Below, piece by piece: positions 6,263-17,588 of a DNA stretch of 41,618 nt (position 1 is its first letter; every line of letters begins with the position of its first letter). Both the position numbers and the translations under genes were made by a program. The notes beneath the pieces were generated by a model. It had not been told where the DNA came from. It did not search any database and saw nothing but the letters and a program-made list of their open reading frames with translations. Source of the DNA: Gammaproteobacteria bacterium (GTDB lineage Bacteria; Pseudomonadota; Gammaproteobacteria; Steroidobacterales; Steroidobacteraceae); assembly GCA_025359205.1 (NCBI GenBank), contig JANYHD010000043.1, positions 1 through 41,618 on the forward strand. Reading direction: 5' to 3'.

Positions 6263-7786
6263 TCAGGCCACCGGTATCTTGCTCACGGCGAGCTGCTGGA
6301 GCAGGTGTTGCACGGTGGCTTCCATCGTCCGCACGAGCGGCGCGGGCCACAGACCGAGCGCCAGCACGGCCACGGCCAGCATGGCGAGCACCAGGAACTC
6401 ACGGCCGTTCAGGTCCTGCATGGCTGCGACATGATCGTTGGCGATGGGGCCAAAGATCACGCGCTTGACGAGCCAGAGCGTGTAGGCGGCGCCCAGGATC
6501 AGCGTCGTGGCCGCGAGGAACGCGAACCAGACGTTCGCCTTGAATGCGGCCAGAATCACCAGGAATTCGCCGACAAACCCGGACGTGCCCGGAAGGCCTG
6601 AATTGGCGAGCGCGAACAGCACCATGAACGCACCGAACTTCGGCATGACGTTGATGACGCCGCCGTAGGCGCTGATCTCGCGGCTGTGCAGCCGGTCATA
6701 CATCACGCCGATGCACAGGAACAGCGCCCCCGAGATCAGGCCATGGGAGATCATCTGCACCATGGCGCCATCGAGCCCGTTGATGGCGCCGCGTAACGCT
6801 CCGGTCGAGCCCTGGATGTCAAAAGCCAGGAACGCGCCCAGCGTGACGAAGCCCATGTGCGCGACCGAGGAATAGGCGATCAGCTTCTTCATGTCGCTCT
6901 GCATCAGTGCTACAAAGCCGATGTACACGACCGCGATCAGCGACAGGCCGATGACCAGCCAGTCGAGTTCGCGGCTGGCATCGGGCGTGATCGGCAGGCT
7001 GAAGCGCAGCAAACCATAGCCGCCCATCTTCAGCATGATCGCGGCAAGAATCACGGAACCACCGGTGGGCGCCTCGACGTGCGCATCTGGCAGCCAGGTA
7101 TGCACGGGCCACATCGGCACCTTGACGGCGAACGCCACGAGGAATGCGAGGAAGATCCAGCGCTGTTCGGCGAGCGTGAGCGGGAGTGACTGGAAGCCCG
7201 CAATCGTGTAGTCGCCGGCCTTCAGGTACAGGAAGATCAGCGCCACCAGCATCAGCACCGAACCCAGGAAGGTGTAGAGAAAGAACTTCAGCGTGGCGTA
7301 CACGCGCCGCGGACCGCCCCAGATGCCGATGATCAGGAACATCGGGATCAGCATCGCTTCCCAGAAGAAATAGAACAGCAGTGCATCGAGGGCGCTGAAT
7401 ACGCCGATCATCAGCCCTTCAAGGATCAGGAAGGCCGCGTAGTATTGCGCCGGGCGCTTCTCGACCACGCTCCAGCCCGCAATGATGACCGGCACCGTCA
7501 TGAACGCGGTCAGCACGATCAACGGCAGGGAAATGCCGTCCACCCCCAGGTAATAGTCGGCGTGGAGCTGGTTGATCCAACTCAGGCGCTCCAGATACTG
7601 GAAGGCTGCCGTCGTGGTATCGAACTCGAGCCACAACGGTACACATAGAACAAATGTCGCGAGCGCGACCAGCAGCGCGACCCAGCGCGCGAGCCTGGCG
7701 CGCGTGTCACCGATGGCCAGCACGGCCACGCCGCCGCCCACGGGCAGCCAGATCAACAGCGACAGGATGTCAAAACCGTGCAGCAC
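6263..7786 (-). CDS. nuoM: NADH-quinone oxidoreductase subunit M
   Basis: A 507-aa antiporter-like subunit of complex I. Clear motifs are FYFFWEAMLIPMFLIIGIWGG, with the conserved Glu of the fifth helix, and AFAVKVPMWPVHTWLPDAH, with the conserved Lys. About 14 transmembrane helices fit the family, and the length matches NuoM of E. coli (509). It lies 10 nt after nuoL and 2 nt before nuoN, so it is clearly co-transcribed and probably translationally coupled. Confidence 0.96.
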   Translation of the reverse strand: MLHGFDILSLLIWLPVGGGVAVLAIGDTRARLARWVALLVALATFVLCVPLWLEFDTTTAAFQYLERLSWINQLHADYYLGVDGISLPLIVLTAFMTVPVIIAGWSVVEKRPAQYYAAFLILEGLMIGVFSALDALLFYFFWEAMLIPMFLIIGIWGGPRRVYATLKFFLYTFLGSVLMLVALIFLYLKAGDYTIAGFQSLPLTLAEQRWIFLAFLVAFAVKVPMWPVHTWLPDAHVEAPTGGSVILAAIMLKMGGYGLLRFSLPITPDASRELDWLVIGLSLIAVVYIGFVALMQSDMKKLIAYSSVAHMGFVTLGAFLAFDIQGSTGALRGAINGLDGAMVQMISHGLISGALFLCIGVMYDRLHSREISAYGGVINVMPKFGAFMVLFALANSGLPGTSGFVGEFLVILAAFKANVWFAFLAATTLILGAAYTLWLVKRVIFGPIANDHVAAMQDLNGREFLVLAMLAVAVLALGLWPAPLVRTMEATVQHLLQQLAVSKIPVA

Positions 7787-7796
7787 CGGCCCGCCC

Positions 7797-9755
7797 CTAG
7801 ACCCGCACCAGGAACCAGCCGAGGATCAGCACCAGGCTGACGATCATCCAGAACGCGTAAGAATAGAGGAACCCATTCTGGATCCGGCGCACACGGCCGG
7901 CGATCCAGCCCACCGCCCCTGCAGACCCATCGACCAGCACGCCGTCGATCACCGCCTGGTCCCCACCGCGCCAGAGCGCCAGGCCCAGGCCGCGCGCGGC
8001 GCGCGCGAGCACGTTCTCGTTGAACCAGTCGAAGTAGTACTTGTTCACGAGGAGGCGGTAAAGCCAGTTGAAACGCGCCTGGATCGCCGTAGCCTGATCG
8101 GGGCGGCGCAGCACGAAATGCCAGGCGCAATAGACGCCGGCGGCGGCCAGCCACAGCGGCAGGCTGAGCACCGCGTGCAGTGCGAAGACCGCCGCGCCGT
8201 GAAACTCGCGGCCGATTTCGGCCACGACGTCGTTGGACTCCAGCACCCGGATGGCATCGCCAAAATACCCGCCAAACAGCACCGGCTGAATGGTGAAGTA
8301 GCCGATCAGCAGCGAGGGGATTGCCAGCGCCACGAGTGGCCCTTTCATGTCCCAGCCGACATCGTGAAAATGCTCTTCCGCGTGATGATCGAGGCGTGAG
8401 GGACCGTGGAAGGTCATGAAGATCATGCGGAAGGTGTAGAACGCCGTGACGAACACGCCGGCAGTGACGCACACGTAGGCGTAGCCCGCACCCCAGCGGT
8501 GCGAGGCGTGCACGGCCTCGATCAGCGCGTCCTTGGAATAGAAACCCGAGAAGAACGGCGTTCCGATCAGCGCCAGTGCGCCGATCAGGCTAGTCCAGTA
8601 AGTCACCGGCATGCGTACTCGCAGGCCGCCCATCTTGCGCATGTCCTGTTCGTGGTGCATCGCGATGATCACGGCGCCCGCCGCGAGGAACAGCAGCGCC
8701 TTGAAGAAGGCGTGCGTCATCAGGTGAAAGATCGCGACGCTGTAGGCCGACACGCCCAGCGCCACGGTCATGTAGCCCAGCTGCGAGAGCGTGGAATAAG
8801 CCACCACGCGCTTGATGTCGTTGTTGACGATACCGAGAAAACCCATGAACAAGGCCGTGGTGGCGCCGATCACCAGCACGAAGGACAGCGCCGTCTCCGA
8901 CTGTTCGAACAGCGGCGACATGCGCGCCACCATGAAGATGCCGGCCGTCACCATGGTCGCCGCATGGATCAGCGCCGAAATCGGCGTCGGGCCTTCCATG
9001 GAATCAGGCAGCCAGACGTGCAGCGGCACCTGCGCGGACTTGCCCATCGCTCCCACAAAAAGGCAGATGCAGATCACGGTCATCGCGGGCCACCCGGCCG
9101 CGGTGCCGGCGACGTGCAAGGTCTGCTTCGCGATCGCGGGGGCCCAGTTGAAGGCCACCTGGTAATCAAGCGAGCCGGTGTAATACAGCACCCCGGCGAT
9201 GCCGAGCAGGAAGCCGAAATCACCGACGCGATTGACGAGGAAGGCCTTCAGGTTGGCGAAGATGGCGCTCGGCCGCGTGTACCAGAAGCCGATCAACAGG
9301 TAGGAGACCACGCCCACCGCTTCCCATCCGAAGAACAGCTGCAGAAAATTATTCGACATCACCAGCATCAGCATCGCGAAGGTAAACAGCGCGATGTACG
9401 CGAAGAAGCGCTGGAAGCCCGCGTCATCGTGCATGTAGCCAACGGTGTAGACGTGCACGCACAGCGAGACGAATGTAACCACCACCATCATCAGCGCCGA
9501 CAACCGGTCGATGAGGAAGCCCACCTGCATGTTGACACCGTCGCTCAGCAGCCAGGTGTAGACGCTGGCGTTGTAGTTGGCGGTACCGTGCAGCAGCTGG
9601 TTCAGCACCTGCATCGACAGCAGGCACGACGCAGCCACCGCAGCAATGGCCAGGCCCGCGGAGACAGCCCGGCCAAGCACGCGGCCGCCGAGACCGGCAA
9701 TGATCGCCGCCGCCAGCGGCAGCATCGGAATGGCAAGCAGCAGGTTCGCGTTCAT
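7797..9755 (-). CDS. nuoL: NADH-quinone oxidoreductase subunit L
   Basis: A 652-aa subunit, the most distal proton-pumping antiporter-like protein, which also carries the long lateral helix. The FFGWEAVGVVSYLLIGF motif (Glu) and GAMGKSAQVPLHVWLPDSM motif (Lys) are present, followed by the HAATMVTAG stretch. The start at 9755 (MNANLLLAIPML) fits the family. The reading frame continues to 9962 with an arginine-rich, non-family sequence that lies inside nuoK and was discarded. It starts 3 nt after the nuoK stop. Confidence 0.96.
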   Translation of the reverse strand: MNANLLLAIPMLPLAAAIIAGLGGRVLGRAVSAGLAIAAVAASCLLSMQVLNQLLHGTANYNASVYTWLLSDGVNMQVGFLIDRLSALMMVVVTFVSLCVHVYTVGYMHDDAGFQRFFAYIALFTFAMLMLVMSNNFLQLFFGWEAVGVVSYLLIGFWYTRPSAIFANLKAFLVNRVGDFGFLLGIAGVLYYTGSLDYQVAFNWAPAIAKQTLHVAGTAAGWPAMTVICICLFVGAMGKSAQVPLHVWLPDSMEGPTPISALIHAATMVTAGIFMVARMSPLFEQSETALSFVLVIGATTALFMGFLGIVNNDIKRVVAYSTLSQLGYMTVALGVSAYSVAIFHLMTHAFFKALLFLAAGAVIIAMHHEQDMRKMGGLRVRMPVTYWTSLIGALALIGTPFFSGFYSKDALIEAVHASHRWGAGYAYVCVTAGVFVTAFYTFRMIFMTFHGPSRLDHHAEEHFHDVGWDMKGPLVALAIPSLLIGYFTIQPVLFGGYFGDAIRVLESNDVVAEIGREFHGAAVFALHAVLSLPLWLAAAGVYCAWHFVLRRPDQATAIQARFNWLYRLLVNKYYFDWFNENVLARAARGLGLALWRGGDQAVIDGVLVDGSAGAVGWIAGRVRRIQNGFLYSYAFWMIVSLVLILGWFLVRV

Positions 9756-9757
9756 GC

Positions 9758-10063
9758 TCAGCCGCGCAGCGTGTTCAGGTCTTCGACGTTGATGCTGCGG
9801 CGTTCGCGGAACAGCACGACGAGGATGGCCAGGCCGATCGCCGACTCGGCCGCGGCCACGGTGAGAATGAAGAATACGAACACCTGCCCGTCGACGAACC
9901 CGAGGTAGCGCGAGAAGGCCACGAAATTGAAATTGGCCGACAGCAACAGCAGCTCGATGCACATCAGCAGCAGCAACACATTGCGGCGATTGATGAAGAT
10001 GCCAGCCACCGAGAGCGCGAACAGCACGGCCGAGAGGGTCAGCATGTGTCCGAGGGTGATCAT
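9758..10063 (-). CDS. nuoK: NADH-quinone oxidoreductase subunit K
   Basis: A 101-aa three-helix membrane subunit related to Mrp antiporter subunit C. The two functionally important membrane glutamates are visible in [17 protein letters not shown] (near residue 37) and [14 protein letters not shown] (near residue 73). Length and sequence are typical (E. coli 100 aa). Its ATG overlaps the nuoJ stop by four bases. Confidence 0.96.
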   Translation of the reverse strand: MITLGHMLTLSAVLFALSVAGIFINRRNVLLLLMCIELLLLSANFNFVAFSRYLGFVDGQVFVFFILTVAAAESAIGLAILVVLFRERRSINVEDLNTLRG

Positions 10064-10662
10064 GGCCGCGGCTCCGACTTCATCTTCACAATACGCACCC
10101 GGTCCCCGGCCCGCACCGCCACCTGGGCCGAGATGTCCTGCAGCTTGAGGCCGCGGCGCCGGCGCAGCGTCAGCGAGATGGCGGCGATGATCGCCACCAG
10201 CAGCAGCATGGCGGCAAGCTCTACGGCGTAGGCGTAGCGCGTGAACAGCGCCGTGCCGAGCTCGGTGGCATTGCTGTAGCCGGGCGGGAGCGGCGCGGCG
10301 CCGCGGGTAACGTCCAGCCCCAGTCGGCGCTGCACGATCACGCCGACGATCTCGGCAATCACGATGCCCGTGACCAGCCAGCCCAGCCAGGCGTAGCGGG
10401 TGAAGCCGCGCTTGAGTTCCTCGACGTTGATGTCGAGCATCATCACCACAAACAGGAACAGCACCATCACGGCGCCCACGTAGACCAGCACCAGCACGAT
10501 GGCCAGGAACTCGGCTTCAATCAGCATCCACAACACTGCGCTGGTCAGGAAGCACAGCACCAGGCTCAGTGCGGCGTGCACGGGGTTGCGCGAGGTGATC
10601 ACGCCCACGCCCGCGGCCACCAGGATGGTCGCGAAAGTGTAGAAAAGCACCGTTACCAGCAT
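10060..10662 (-). CDS. nuoJ: NADH-quinone oxidoreductase subunit J
   Basis: A 200-aa membrane subunit with five hydrophobic helices. The conserved [21 protein letters not shown] segment of the third helix, which contains the pi-bulge region in known complex I structures, is present. The C-terminal cytoplasmic tail is basic. It overlaps nuoK by 4 nt and starts 24 nt after the nuoI stop. Confidence 0.95.
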   Translation of the reverse strand: MLVTVLFYTFATILVAAGVGVITSRNPVHAALSLVLCFLTSAVLWMLIEAEFLAIVLVLVYVGAVMVLFLFVVMMLDINVEELKRGFTRYAWLGWLVTGIVIAEIVGVIVQRRLGLDVTRGAAPLPPGYSNATELGTALFTRYAYAVELAAMLLLVAIIAAISLTLRRRRGLKLQDISAQVAVRAGDRVRIVKMKSEPRP

Positions 10663-10686
10663 GCGACTCTCCCCTCTCCCTCGCGC

Positions 10687-11172
10687 CTACCGGTAGCGCG
10701 CGTCGGCGGCCTTGTCGGCACTGATCATCGCTTCGTAGCGCTCGCCCACGGCCAGCAGCTTGTCCTTGGTCATGATGTTCTCGCCGCGATGCTCCATGTG
10801 GTATTCGTGGATGCGCGTCTCGACGATGGCATCCACCGGGCAGGCCTCCTCGCAGAAGCCGCAATAGATGCACTTGAACAGGTCGATGTCGTAGCGCGTC
10901 GTGCGCCGCGTGCCATCCGGCGCGACGTCAGAATCGATCGTGATGGCGAGCGCCGGGCAGACCGCCTCGCACAGTTTGCAGGCGATGCAACGCTCCTCGC
11001 CGTTCGGGTAGCGACGCAGCGCATGGAGTCCGCGGAAGCGTACCGACTGCGGGGTCTTCTCTTCCGGATAGTTAATGGTGATCTTGCGGCGAAACAGCGA
11101 GCGCGCCGTCACCGACAGGCCCTTGAGCATTTCCCACAGGGTAAAAGTCTTGATGGTGCTTGCGATGCTCAT
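10687..11172 (-). CDS. nuoI: NADH-quinone oxidoreductase subunit I, 2x[4Fe-4S]
   Basis: A 161-aa peripheral subunit that carries clusters N6a and N6b toward the quinone site. The two ferredoxin motifs are Cys62-xx-Cys65-xx-Cys68-xxx-Cys72 and Cys101-xx-Cys104-xx-Cys107-xxx-Cys111. The start at 11172 ([10 protein letters not shown]) was chosen because the upstream part of the frame to 11241 lies inside nuoH and does not resemble the family. It is 11 nt downstream of nuoH. Confidence 0.95.
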   Translation of the reverse strand: MSIASTIKTFTLWEMLKGLSVTARSLFRRKITINYPEEKTPQSVRFRGLHALRRYPNGEERCIACKLCEAVCPALAITIDSDVAPDGTRRTTRYDIDLFKCIYCGFCEEACPVDAIVETRIHEYHMEHRGENIMTKDKLLAVGERYEAMISADKAADARYR

Positions 11173-11183
11173 GCCAATTACCC

Positions 11184-12299
11184 TCAGGCGCGCCACGGGC
11201 CAACGTGGAACCAGGCCAGGACACCCTCCACCGCTATCCACACGATCGTGATCGGGATCAGCACCTTCCAGCCCAGGCGCATGATCTGATCATAGCGATA
11301 GCGCGGGAAGGTGGCGCGCAGCCACAAGAACACGCACAGCAGCGCAAAGATCTTCAGCGCCAACCAGTGCGTGCCGTCGCCGAGCACCAGGCCCACTGCC
11401 TTTCCCAGGTACGGCACCGGCAGATGGCGCAGCGCACTGTCTGCGGACAGGTAACCATCGAGCGGGCTCAGCCAGCCGCCCAGGAAGAAAATTGCGGTCA
11501 GCGCCGCGATCAGGATCATGTTGGCGTATTCAGCCAGGAAGAACAGCGCAAAGCCCATGCCGGAATATTCGACGTGAAAGCCCGCGACGATTTCCGACTC
11601 GCCCTCGGCGACATCGAAGGGTGCGCGGTTCGTCTCGGCCACGCCGGAGATGAAATACACCATGAACAACGGGAACAGCCACACCATGTTCCAGTGGAAC
11701 GGCGCGCCGCGCTGGTGTTCGACGATGACGCCCAGGTTGAGGCTCCCGGCCGCCATCAGCACGCCGACCAGTGCGAAACCCATGGCGATCTCATAGGCGA
11801 CGATCTGCGCGGCCGAGCGCATTGCGCCCAGGAAAGCGTACTTGGAATTGGAGGCCCAGCCGGCGAGGATCACCCCGTACACGCCCACCGAGGTGAGTGC
11901 GAGCAGGTAGATCAAACCCGCGTTGACGTCCGCGATGGCGAAGCCCGGGGCGATCGGAATCACCGCCCAGGCGGCAAACGCTGGTATGAGCGTGATCGCC
12001 GGCGCCAGCCGGAACAGCACGCGATTGGAGCGCGCGGGTGTGATGATCTCCTTGATAAGGAGCTTCACCACGTCGGCGAATGGCTGCCCTATATATTCCG
12101 TGTGCGGAATGCCGAACAGACGCACCCGGTTCGGGCCGCGCCGCATCTGCATCCAGCCGATGAGCTTGCGCTCCCAGAGCGTCAGGTACGCGACGCTGAG
12201 AATCAGCACAATGCTGAGTGCCAGGATGAACACCGTCGAGTGGACAAAACCCGGCAATGCGAGCCAGTGCGCCGACAACCAGCTGCCGGGGGCCGTCAC
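11184..12299 (-). CDS. nuoH: NADH-quinone oxidoreductase subunit H
   Basis: A 371-aa membrane subunit that forms much of the quinone chamber. The [20 protein letters not shown] motif near the N-terminus and the acidic loop around [19 protein letters not shown] are diagnostic. It is longer than E. coli NuoH (325 aa), with extra length in the N- and C-terminal regions. It starts with GTG at 12299, overlapping the nuoG stop (GTGA), which indicates coupling. Confidence 0.95.
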   Translation of the reverse strand: MTAPGSWLSAHWLALPGFVHSTVFILALSIVLILSVAYLTLWERKLIGWMQMRRGPNRVRLFGIPHTEYIGQPFADVVKLLIKEIITPARSNRVLFRLAPAITLIPAFAAWAVIPIAPGFAIADVNAGLIYLLALTSVGVYGVILAGWASNSKYAFLGAMRSAAQIVAYEIAMGFALVGVLMAAGSLNLGVIVEHQRGAPFHWNMVWLFPLFMVYFISGVAETNRAPFDVAEGESEIVAGFHVEYSGMGFALFFLAEYANMILIAALTAIFFLGGWLSPLDGYLSADSALRHLPVPYLGKAVGLVLGDGTHWLALKIFALLCVFLWLRATFPRYRYDQIMRLGWKVLIPITIVWIAVEGVLAWFHVGPWRA

Positions 12300-14476
12300 G
12301 AGGGATACTCCGCGGCCGCAGCCAGTCCGGCGCGTGTCTGCTGGAGCGAGGGCGCACGGCGCAGCAGCGGATCGAGCCGGTACATGGGCAGGTCGCGCAA
12401 CGTTTCGACCGCGGCCGAGCGCGTGGGCACGAAGGCGCTCTCGTAACCCAGGCGCGGCGCGCGTTCAACCGCCGCACGCAACTCGTCGCGCACGATCTCG
12501 GATGACTGGTATTCGAAGCCCTCCAGGTCGAGCAGGTTGCCCAACACCCGCAGGATCTTCCACGCCGGGCGCGCGCTGCCCGGCGGACGAGCCGCGCCCG
12601 CAAAACTCTGCCAGCGCCCCTCGAGGTTCACATAGGTGCCCGAGGTCTCGGCAAACGTCGCCGCGGGCAGCAGCACCTGCGCCACCTGCAGCATGGCCGG
12701 TGAGGCATAGGAAGCAATAGCGCCGACGAAGCGCGCGCGCTCTAGCGTGGCCAGGGTATGCGGTTGCAGACCGTCCGCCCAGGGTTCAGCACCCAGCAGC
12801 AGGTATCCGGGCAGCGGCTCTTCCAGCATCTGTCGCGCGTTGCGTCCGTATGCCGCGCGCACCATGCCGCCCGCCGCGCGATGCGGCGTGCAGCCGGCCA
12901 GGTAAGCGCCGGCCGCGTTGGCGCCTTCAGCCAGCTCACCAAGGGTGGCGCCCGTGACGCGCGCCAATTCGCGTGCCAGCGCCCGCAGCTCGGCATAGGC
13001 CGAGTGGCGGAGCGCCAGGGCTCCGAGCCAGATGGCGCGTTGGCCCTTGGCCAGCGAGGCCGCGATAGCCTTGTGTGCGACATTCGGCGCCACGCCCGCC
13101 AGCAGCGGTGCGAGTGAGGCAGGCGCCGCAGCAGCGCCGGCCTCGAGCGCTGCGCCCAGCACGCCCGCGAGTTCGTGCAGCATCTGTGCCGGGTTTGCCA
13201 CCAGCACGTTCGCAGTGGGGAACAGGTATTCGTAGCGCTGCGGATTCAGGAAGCTTACGGCGGCGCCGCGGCGCGCGGCCTTGCGCACGCGATGCGCGAG
13301 CATCGGCAGTTCCGCGCGCAGGTTGGAACCCACGATGAGTAGTGCATCCAGTGCGTCGACATCGGCTATCGCCAGGCTGAGGTGCGGTACCAATGGATCG
13401 CCGCCCTGGTCGCGGAAATCACGCTGACGCAGGCGATGGTCGATATTCGAGCTGCCCAGGCCCTCGGCCAGCCGCGCCAACAGGTACAGCTCTTCGAGCG
13501 TGCTGGACGGGTGCGCCATATACCCCGCGCCATCGGCGCCGCGCCCGGTACTGGCGGCGCGCAGGCCCTTGGCCATGGCGTCGAGCGCCGTGTCCCAATC
13601 CGCATCCTGCCACTGGCCGTTGCTCGCGCGGACGCGCGGCGCGGTCAGCCGGTCTGCGGCCGCGAGGCCTTCGTAACCGTAGCGGTCGCGATCGCAGATC
13701 CAGGTCTCGTTGATCTCCTCGCAGGGCTGCGGCACCACGCGCATCAACTTGCCACGCAGCACATGCCCATACAGGCGGCTGCCAAAGCCATCATGCGGCG
13801 ACACCAGCGGATGCTGGGTCATCTCCCAGGCACGCGCGTGGAAGCGAAACGGCTTGCTGTTGAGGGCGCCGACCGGACACAGGTCAATGATGTTGCCGGA
13901 CAGTTCATGATCGACACTGTGCTCGACGAACGTGCCGATCTGCATGTTCTCACCGCGACCCGTGGTGCCCAGTTCCTGGATGCCCGCGATTTCCTGCCCG
14001 AAGCGCACGCAGCGCGTGCAGTGGATGCAGCGGGTCATGTCGGTGGACACCAGCGGACCCAGGCTCAGGTCTTTCACTACGCGCTTGCGCTCGTGGTAAC
14101 GCGAGATATCGCGGCCGAAGCCCACCGCCAGGTCCTGCAGTTCGCACTCGCCGCCCTGGTCGCAGATCGGGCAGTCAAGCGGATGGTTGATGAGCAGGAA
14201 TTCCATCGTCGCTTTCTGCGCCGCGATCGCCTTGGGCGAGCGCGTGAAGATCTTCATGCCTTCGGCGACCGGCGTGGCGCAGGCCGGCAGAGGCTTGGGT
14301 GCTTTTTCCACCTCGACCAGGCACATGCGGCAGTTGGCGGCGATCGGCAGTTTGTCGTGATAGCAGAAGCGCGGGATGTAGGCGCCGTTCGCGTCCGTGA
14401 CGCGGATGATCATCTCGCCCTTGGGCGCCTTGACGGCGACGCCGTTCACCTCGACGTTGACGAACTCGGCGCTCAT
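12296..14476 (-). CDS. nuoG: NADH-quinone oxidoreductase subunit G
   Basis: A 726-aa peripheral subunit holding electron-transfer clusters. Ligands visible: N1b [2Fe-2S] at Cys38, Cys49, Cys52, Cys66; N5 at His98, Cys102, Cys105, Cys111; N4 at Cys150, Cys153, Cys156, Cys200. The rest is a molybdopterin-oxidoreductase-like domain without obvious cofactor function. The length is close to the mitochondrial type (about 727) and shorter than the 908-aa E. coli protein, and the extra N7-type cysteine motif is not apparent. It overlaps nuoF by 4 nt (ATGA). Confidence 0.96.
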   Translation of the reverse strand: MSAEFVNVEVNGVAVKAPKGEMIIRVTDANGAYIPRFCYHDKLPIAANCRMCLVEVEKAPKPLPACATPVAEGMKIFTRSPKAIAAQKATMEFLLINHPLDCPICDQGGECELQDLAVGFGRDISRYHERKRVVKDLSLGPLVSTDMTRCIHCTRCVRFGQEIAGIQELGTTGRGENMQIGTFVEHSVDHELSGNIIDLCPVGALNSKPFRFHARAWEMTQHPLVSPHDGFGSRLYGHVLRGKLMRVVPQPCEEINETWICDRDRYGYEGLAAADRLTAPRVRASNGQWQDADWDTALDAMAKGLRAASTGRGADGAGYMAHPSSTLEELYLLARLAEGLGSSNIDHRLRQRDFRDQGGDPLVPHLSLAIADVDALDALLIVGSNLRAELPMLAHRVRKAARRGAAVSFLNPQRYEYLFPTANVLVANPAQMLHELAGVLGAALEAGAAAAPASLAPLLAGVAPNVAHKAIAASLAKGQRAIWLGALALRHSAYAELRALARELARVTGATLGELAEGANAAGAYLAGCTPHRAAGGMVRAAYGRNARQMLEEPLPGYLLLGAEPWADGLQPHTLATLERARFVGAIASYASPAMLQVAQVLLPAATFAETSGTYVNLEGRWQSFAGAARPPGSARPAWKILRVLGNLLDLEGFEYQSSEIVRDELRAAVERAPRLGYESAFVPTRSAAVETLRDLPMYRLDPLLRRAPSLQQTRAGLAAAAEYPS

Positions 14477-15798
14477 GCCGCCACCTGTGTGCCGCGCGCC
14501 GCGTCGGGCGCGACGATGCTGCGCCCGGCGTGATCGACCATGAATTCGAACTCGTGCCGGTAATGCTTGAGAAAACTCTGCACCGGCCAGGCCGCCGCGT
14601 CACCGAGTGCACAGATCGTGTGCCCCTCGATGCGATTCGCCACATCGAGCAGGAGCCCGAGGTGCTCGCGCGTGCCCTGCCCTGCGAGGATGCGTTTAAG
14701 CGTGCGGTTCAACCAGCCGGTACCCTCGCGGCAGGGCGTGCACTGCCCGCAGGATTCGGACATATAGAAACGCGCCAGGCGCTCGAGCGTGCGCACCATG
14801 CAGGTGGTCTCGTCCATGACGATCACGGCAGCCGAGCCAACACTGGAGCCGCTCGCCTTGAGCGAGTCGTAGTCCATGTTGGTCTTCATCATGATCTCGC
14901 CCGGCACCACCGGCACCGAGGAGCCGCCGGGTATCACGGCCTTGATGTGGCGCGCCTTCCAGATGCCGCCGGCCATGTCGAGCAGGTCGGCGAAGGGAAT
15001 GCCCAGCGGCACCTCGAAGTTGCCCGGGTTGTTCACGTGGCCCGAAACCGAAAAGATATTCGTGCCGCCAGAATTGACGGGGCCGAGCGCGGCGAACCAT
15101 TGCGGGCCCTTGCGCAGGATGGTCGGCACCGAGGCAAAGCTCTGGCAGTTGTTGATCGTGGTCGGCGCGCCGTACAGGCCAAATGCGGCCGGGAACGGCG
15201 GCTTGAAACGCGGCTTGCCCTGCTTGCCCTCGAGCGAATCGAGCAGCGCGGTCTCTTCACCGCAGATGTAGGCGCCCGCGCCGACGAAGGTGTACAGGTC
15301 GAAATCGACGCCCGAGCCCATGATGTTCTTGCCGAGCAGGCCCGCGGCATAGGCCTCTTTCACCGCCGCCTCGAAGCGTGGCACCGGCTCGCCGAGGAAC
15401 TCGCCGCGGATATAGTTGTAGCCGACCGTGGCGTTCATTGCATAGCCGCCGATCGCCATACCCTCGATGAGCGCATGCGGATTGAAACGCAGGATGTCGC
15501 GGTCGTGGCAGGTGCCAGGCTCGCTCTCGTCCGAGTTGCAGACCACGTATTTCTGCATCGGCGCGTTGCGCGGCATGAAACTCCATTTCACGCCCATCGG
15601 GAAGCCGGCGCCGCCGCGGCCACGCAAGCCCGAGGCCTTGACGGCATCGATAATCTGCTCGCGCGGGGTCTTCTCGGCGAGCATCTTCTTCCAGGACTCG
15701 TAGCCGCCGATGCCCGTGTAGGTGGCGAGCGTCCACGGGCGCTCGAGCTTGATGGGCTCGAGGCACACCAGGTTCCGCTTGTCGTCCCATGCTCCCAT
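14473..15798 (-). CDS. nuoF: NADH-quinone oxidoreductase subunit F, NADH/FMN binding
   Basis: A 441-aa subunit that oxidises NADH and passes electrons to cluster N3. The FMN/NADH-binding glycine-rich motif GRGGAGFP is at 60-67, the second loop [13 protein letters not shown] at 173-185, and the [4Fe-4S] ligands are Cys350, Cys353, Cys356 and Cys396 ([12 protein letters not shown]). Length is typical. It starts 15 nt after nuoE and overlaps nuoG. Confidence 0.97.
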   Translation of the reverse strand: MGAWDDKRNLVCLEPIKLERPWTLATYTGIGGYESWKKMLAEKTPREQIIDAVKASGLRGRGGAGFPMGVKWSFMPRNAPMQKYVVCNSDESEPGTCHDRDILRFNPHALIEGMAIGGYAMNATVGYNYIRGEFLGEPVPRFEAAVKEAYAAGLLGKNIMGSGVDFDLYTFVGAGAYICGEETALLDSLEGKQGKPRFKPPFPAAFGLYGAPTTINNCQSFASVPTILRKGPQWFAALGPVNSGGTNIFSVSGHVNNPGNFEVPLGIPFADLLDMAGGIWKARHIKAVIPGGSSVPVVPGEIMMKTNMDYDSLKASGSSVGSAAVIVMDETTCMVRTLERLARFYMSESCGQCTPCREGTGWLNRTLKRILAGQGTREHLGLLLDVANRIEGHTICALGDAAAWPVQSFLKHYRHEFEFMVDHAGRSIVAPDAARGTQVAA

Positions 15799-15813
15799 GC
15801 GCGCTGCCCGTCC

Positions 15814-16335
15814 CTACTTCAGCTCATCGAGAATGCGGTCGATTCGCTCAGCCGTCAGATTCTCGTGATAAACGTGATCGACCATCATCATCGGTGCGCC
15901 CGTGCAGGCGGCCAGGCATTCTTCTTCCTGCTTGAGGAAGATGCGCCCATCGGGCGTGCTCTCCCCCACCTTGATGCCGAGCCGCCTTTCGACATGCACC
16001 AGCAGATCTTCGGCGCCGCGCAGCATGCAGGAGATATTGGTGCACACGCTCACGTGGTGGCGACCGCAGGGATGGGTCTCGAACATCGAGTAGAAGCTGG
16101 CGATTTCGTAAACCTGGATCGGCGGCAACTGCAGGTAAGCCGCAATCGCGTCCATCAGCGGAGCGGTCAGGTATCCCTGGTTCTGCTCCTGCGCCGCGCG
16201 CAACGCCGCGATCACCGCCGAGCGCTGGCGGCCGGCCGGGAAGCGCGCGACCCAGTGATCGATCTCGGCGCGCGTGTGCTCGGACAATGCCGCTGGCGGT
16301 AGCGCGCCGCCCATTGGGCCCTCTGTAGCGCTCAT
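15814..16335 (-). CDS. nuoE: NADH-quinone oxidoreductase subunit E, [2Fe-2S]
   Basis: A 173-aa thioredoxin-fold subunit of the NADH dehydrogenase module. Cluster N1a ligands are Cys98, Cys103, Cys140 and Cys144 in the CTNISC and CLAAC motifs. The start at 16335 shares one base with the nuoD stop (TGATG). The frame open upstream to 16836 lies inside nuoD and has no family similarity. Confidence 0.95.
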   Translation of the reverse strand: MSATEGPMGGALPPAALSEHTRAEIDHWVARFPAGRQRSAVIAALRAAQEQNQGYLTAPLMDAIAAYLQLPPIQVYEIASFYSMFETHPCGRHHVSVCTNISCMLRGAEDLLVHVERRLGIKVGESTPDGRIFLKQEEECLAACTGAPMMMVDHVYHENLTAERIDRILDELK

Positions 16336-17588
16336 CAGCGATCGATCTCCCCGAAGACGATGTCCTGCGTGCCGATGACCGCGACCACGTCGGCGAGCAT
16401 GTGGCCCGTGACCATCTCGCTCAGCGCCGCGAGATGCGCAAATCCAGGCGCACGACACTTGAGTCGGTAGGGCTTGTTGGCACCGTCCGATACGAGGTAG
16501 ACGCCGAACTCGCCCTTCGGCGCTTCGACCGCGGCGTAACTCTCGCCCTCGGGCACGCAATAGCCCTCCGTCATGAACTTGAAATGATGGATCAGCGATT
16601 CCATGTCGCCTTTCATCTCTTCGCGCCGCGGCGCGCGCACCTTGCGGTCGTCGATCATGGCCGGACCGGGATTGGCGCGCAGCCAGGTCACGCATTGCTG
16701 GATGATGCGATTGGACTGCCGCATTTCCTCCACGCGCACCAGGTAGCGATCGTAGCAGTCGCCATGCACGCCCACCGGGATGTCGAAATCCATCTCGGCG
16801 TAGACCTCGTAGGGCTGTTTCTTGCGCAGGTCCCACTCCACGCCTGAGCCGCGCAGCATCGGCCCGGTGAACCCGAGCTGGATGGCGCGCTCCGGGGGCA
16901 CGACGCCAATATTCACGGTGCGCTGCTTCCAGATGCGGTTGTCGGTCAGCAGCGTCTCGTACTCGTCAACGCAGGCCGGGAAGCGGCGCGTGAAATCCTC
17001 GATGAAGTCGAGCAGCGTGCCGGCGCGGACGGCGTTGAGGCGCGCGGCGTCTGCTTCCGAGCGCCAGCGCGAAGCCTGGTAGCGCGGCATCGCGTCCGGC
17101 AGGTCGCGGTGCACGCCGCCCGGACGGTAATAAGTGGCATGCATGCGCGTGCCCGAGACCGCTTCGTAGCAGTCCATCAGGTCTTCGCGTTCGCGGAAGC
17201 AGAACAGGAACACGGTCATGGCGCCGATGTCGAGACCATGCGCGCCCAGCCACATCAGGTGATTGAGGATGCGCGTGATCTCGTCGAACATCACGCGGAT
17301 GTACTGCGCGCGCGGTGGCGGCTTGATGCCCAGCAGGTTCTCGATCGCGAGCACATAGGCGTGCTCATTGCACATCATCGATACGTAGTCGAGCCGATCC
17401 ATGTAGCCGATCGACTGGCTGAAAGGCTTGGATTCGGCAAGCTTCTCGGTGCCACGGTGCAGCAGGCCGATATGCGGGTCGGCCTTCTGGATCACCTCGC
17501 CGTCCATTTCGAGCACCAGGCGCAGCACGCCGTGCGCAGCCGGATGCTGCGGCCCGAAGTTCATCGTCAGGTTGCGGATCTCAGCCAC
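16335..17588 (-). CDS. nuoD: NADH-quinone oxidoreductase subunit D, 49-kDa
   Basis: A 417-aa subunit that shapes the quinone-binding pocket with NuoB. The N-terminal [16 protein letters not shown] and [14 protein letters not shown] motifs are diagnostic, including the quinone-loop His. GTG at 17588 was chosen as start because AGGAG lies 5 nt upstream and it gives the usual [14 protein letters not shown] start and length. It overlaps the nuoC stop. NuoC and NuoD are separate here, unlike the fused NuoCD of enterics. Confidence 0.94.
   Translation of the reverse strand: MAEIRNLTMNFGPQHPAAHGVLRLVLEMDGEVIQKADPHIGLLHRGTEKLAESKPFSQSIGYMDRLDYVSMMCNEHAYVLAIENLLGIKPPPRAQYIRVMFDEITRILNHLMWLGAHGLDIGAMTVFLFCFREREDLMDCYEAVSGTRMHATYYRPGGVHRDLPDAMPRYQASRWRSEADAARLNAVRAGTLLDFIEDFTRRFPACVDEYETLLTDNRIWKQRTVNIGVVPPERAIQLGFTGPMLRGSGVEWDLRKKQPYEVYAEMDFDIPVGVHGDCYDRYLVRVEEMRQSNRIIQQCVTWLRANPGPAMIDDRKVRAPRREEMKGDMESLIHHFKFMTEGYCVPEGESYAAVEAPKGEFGVYLVSDGANKPYRLKCRAPGFAHLAALSEMVTGHMLADVVAVIGTQDIVFGEIDR

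Noticed and set aside
8406-9908. A 500-aa open frame on the plus strand
   Set aside because: It lies wholly antisense to nuoL-nuoK, is rich in His, Arg, Gln and Gly, and has no family features; a shadow of GC-rich codon bias.
9756-9962. N-terminal extension of nuoL
   Set aside because: It reads through nuoK in another frame and does not look like NuoL; MNANLLLAIPML at 9755 is the expected start.
11160-12446. A 428-aa open frame on the plus strand
   Set aside because: Antisense to nuoH and the end of nuoG, with the same biased composition.
14530-16302. A 590-aa open frame on the plus strand
   Set aside because: Antisense to nuoF and nuoE with Arg/His/Ala-biased composition and no domain; a coding-bias shadow.
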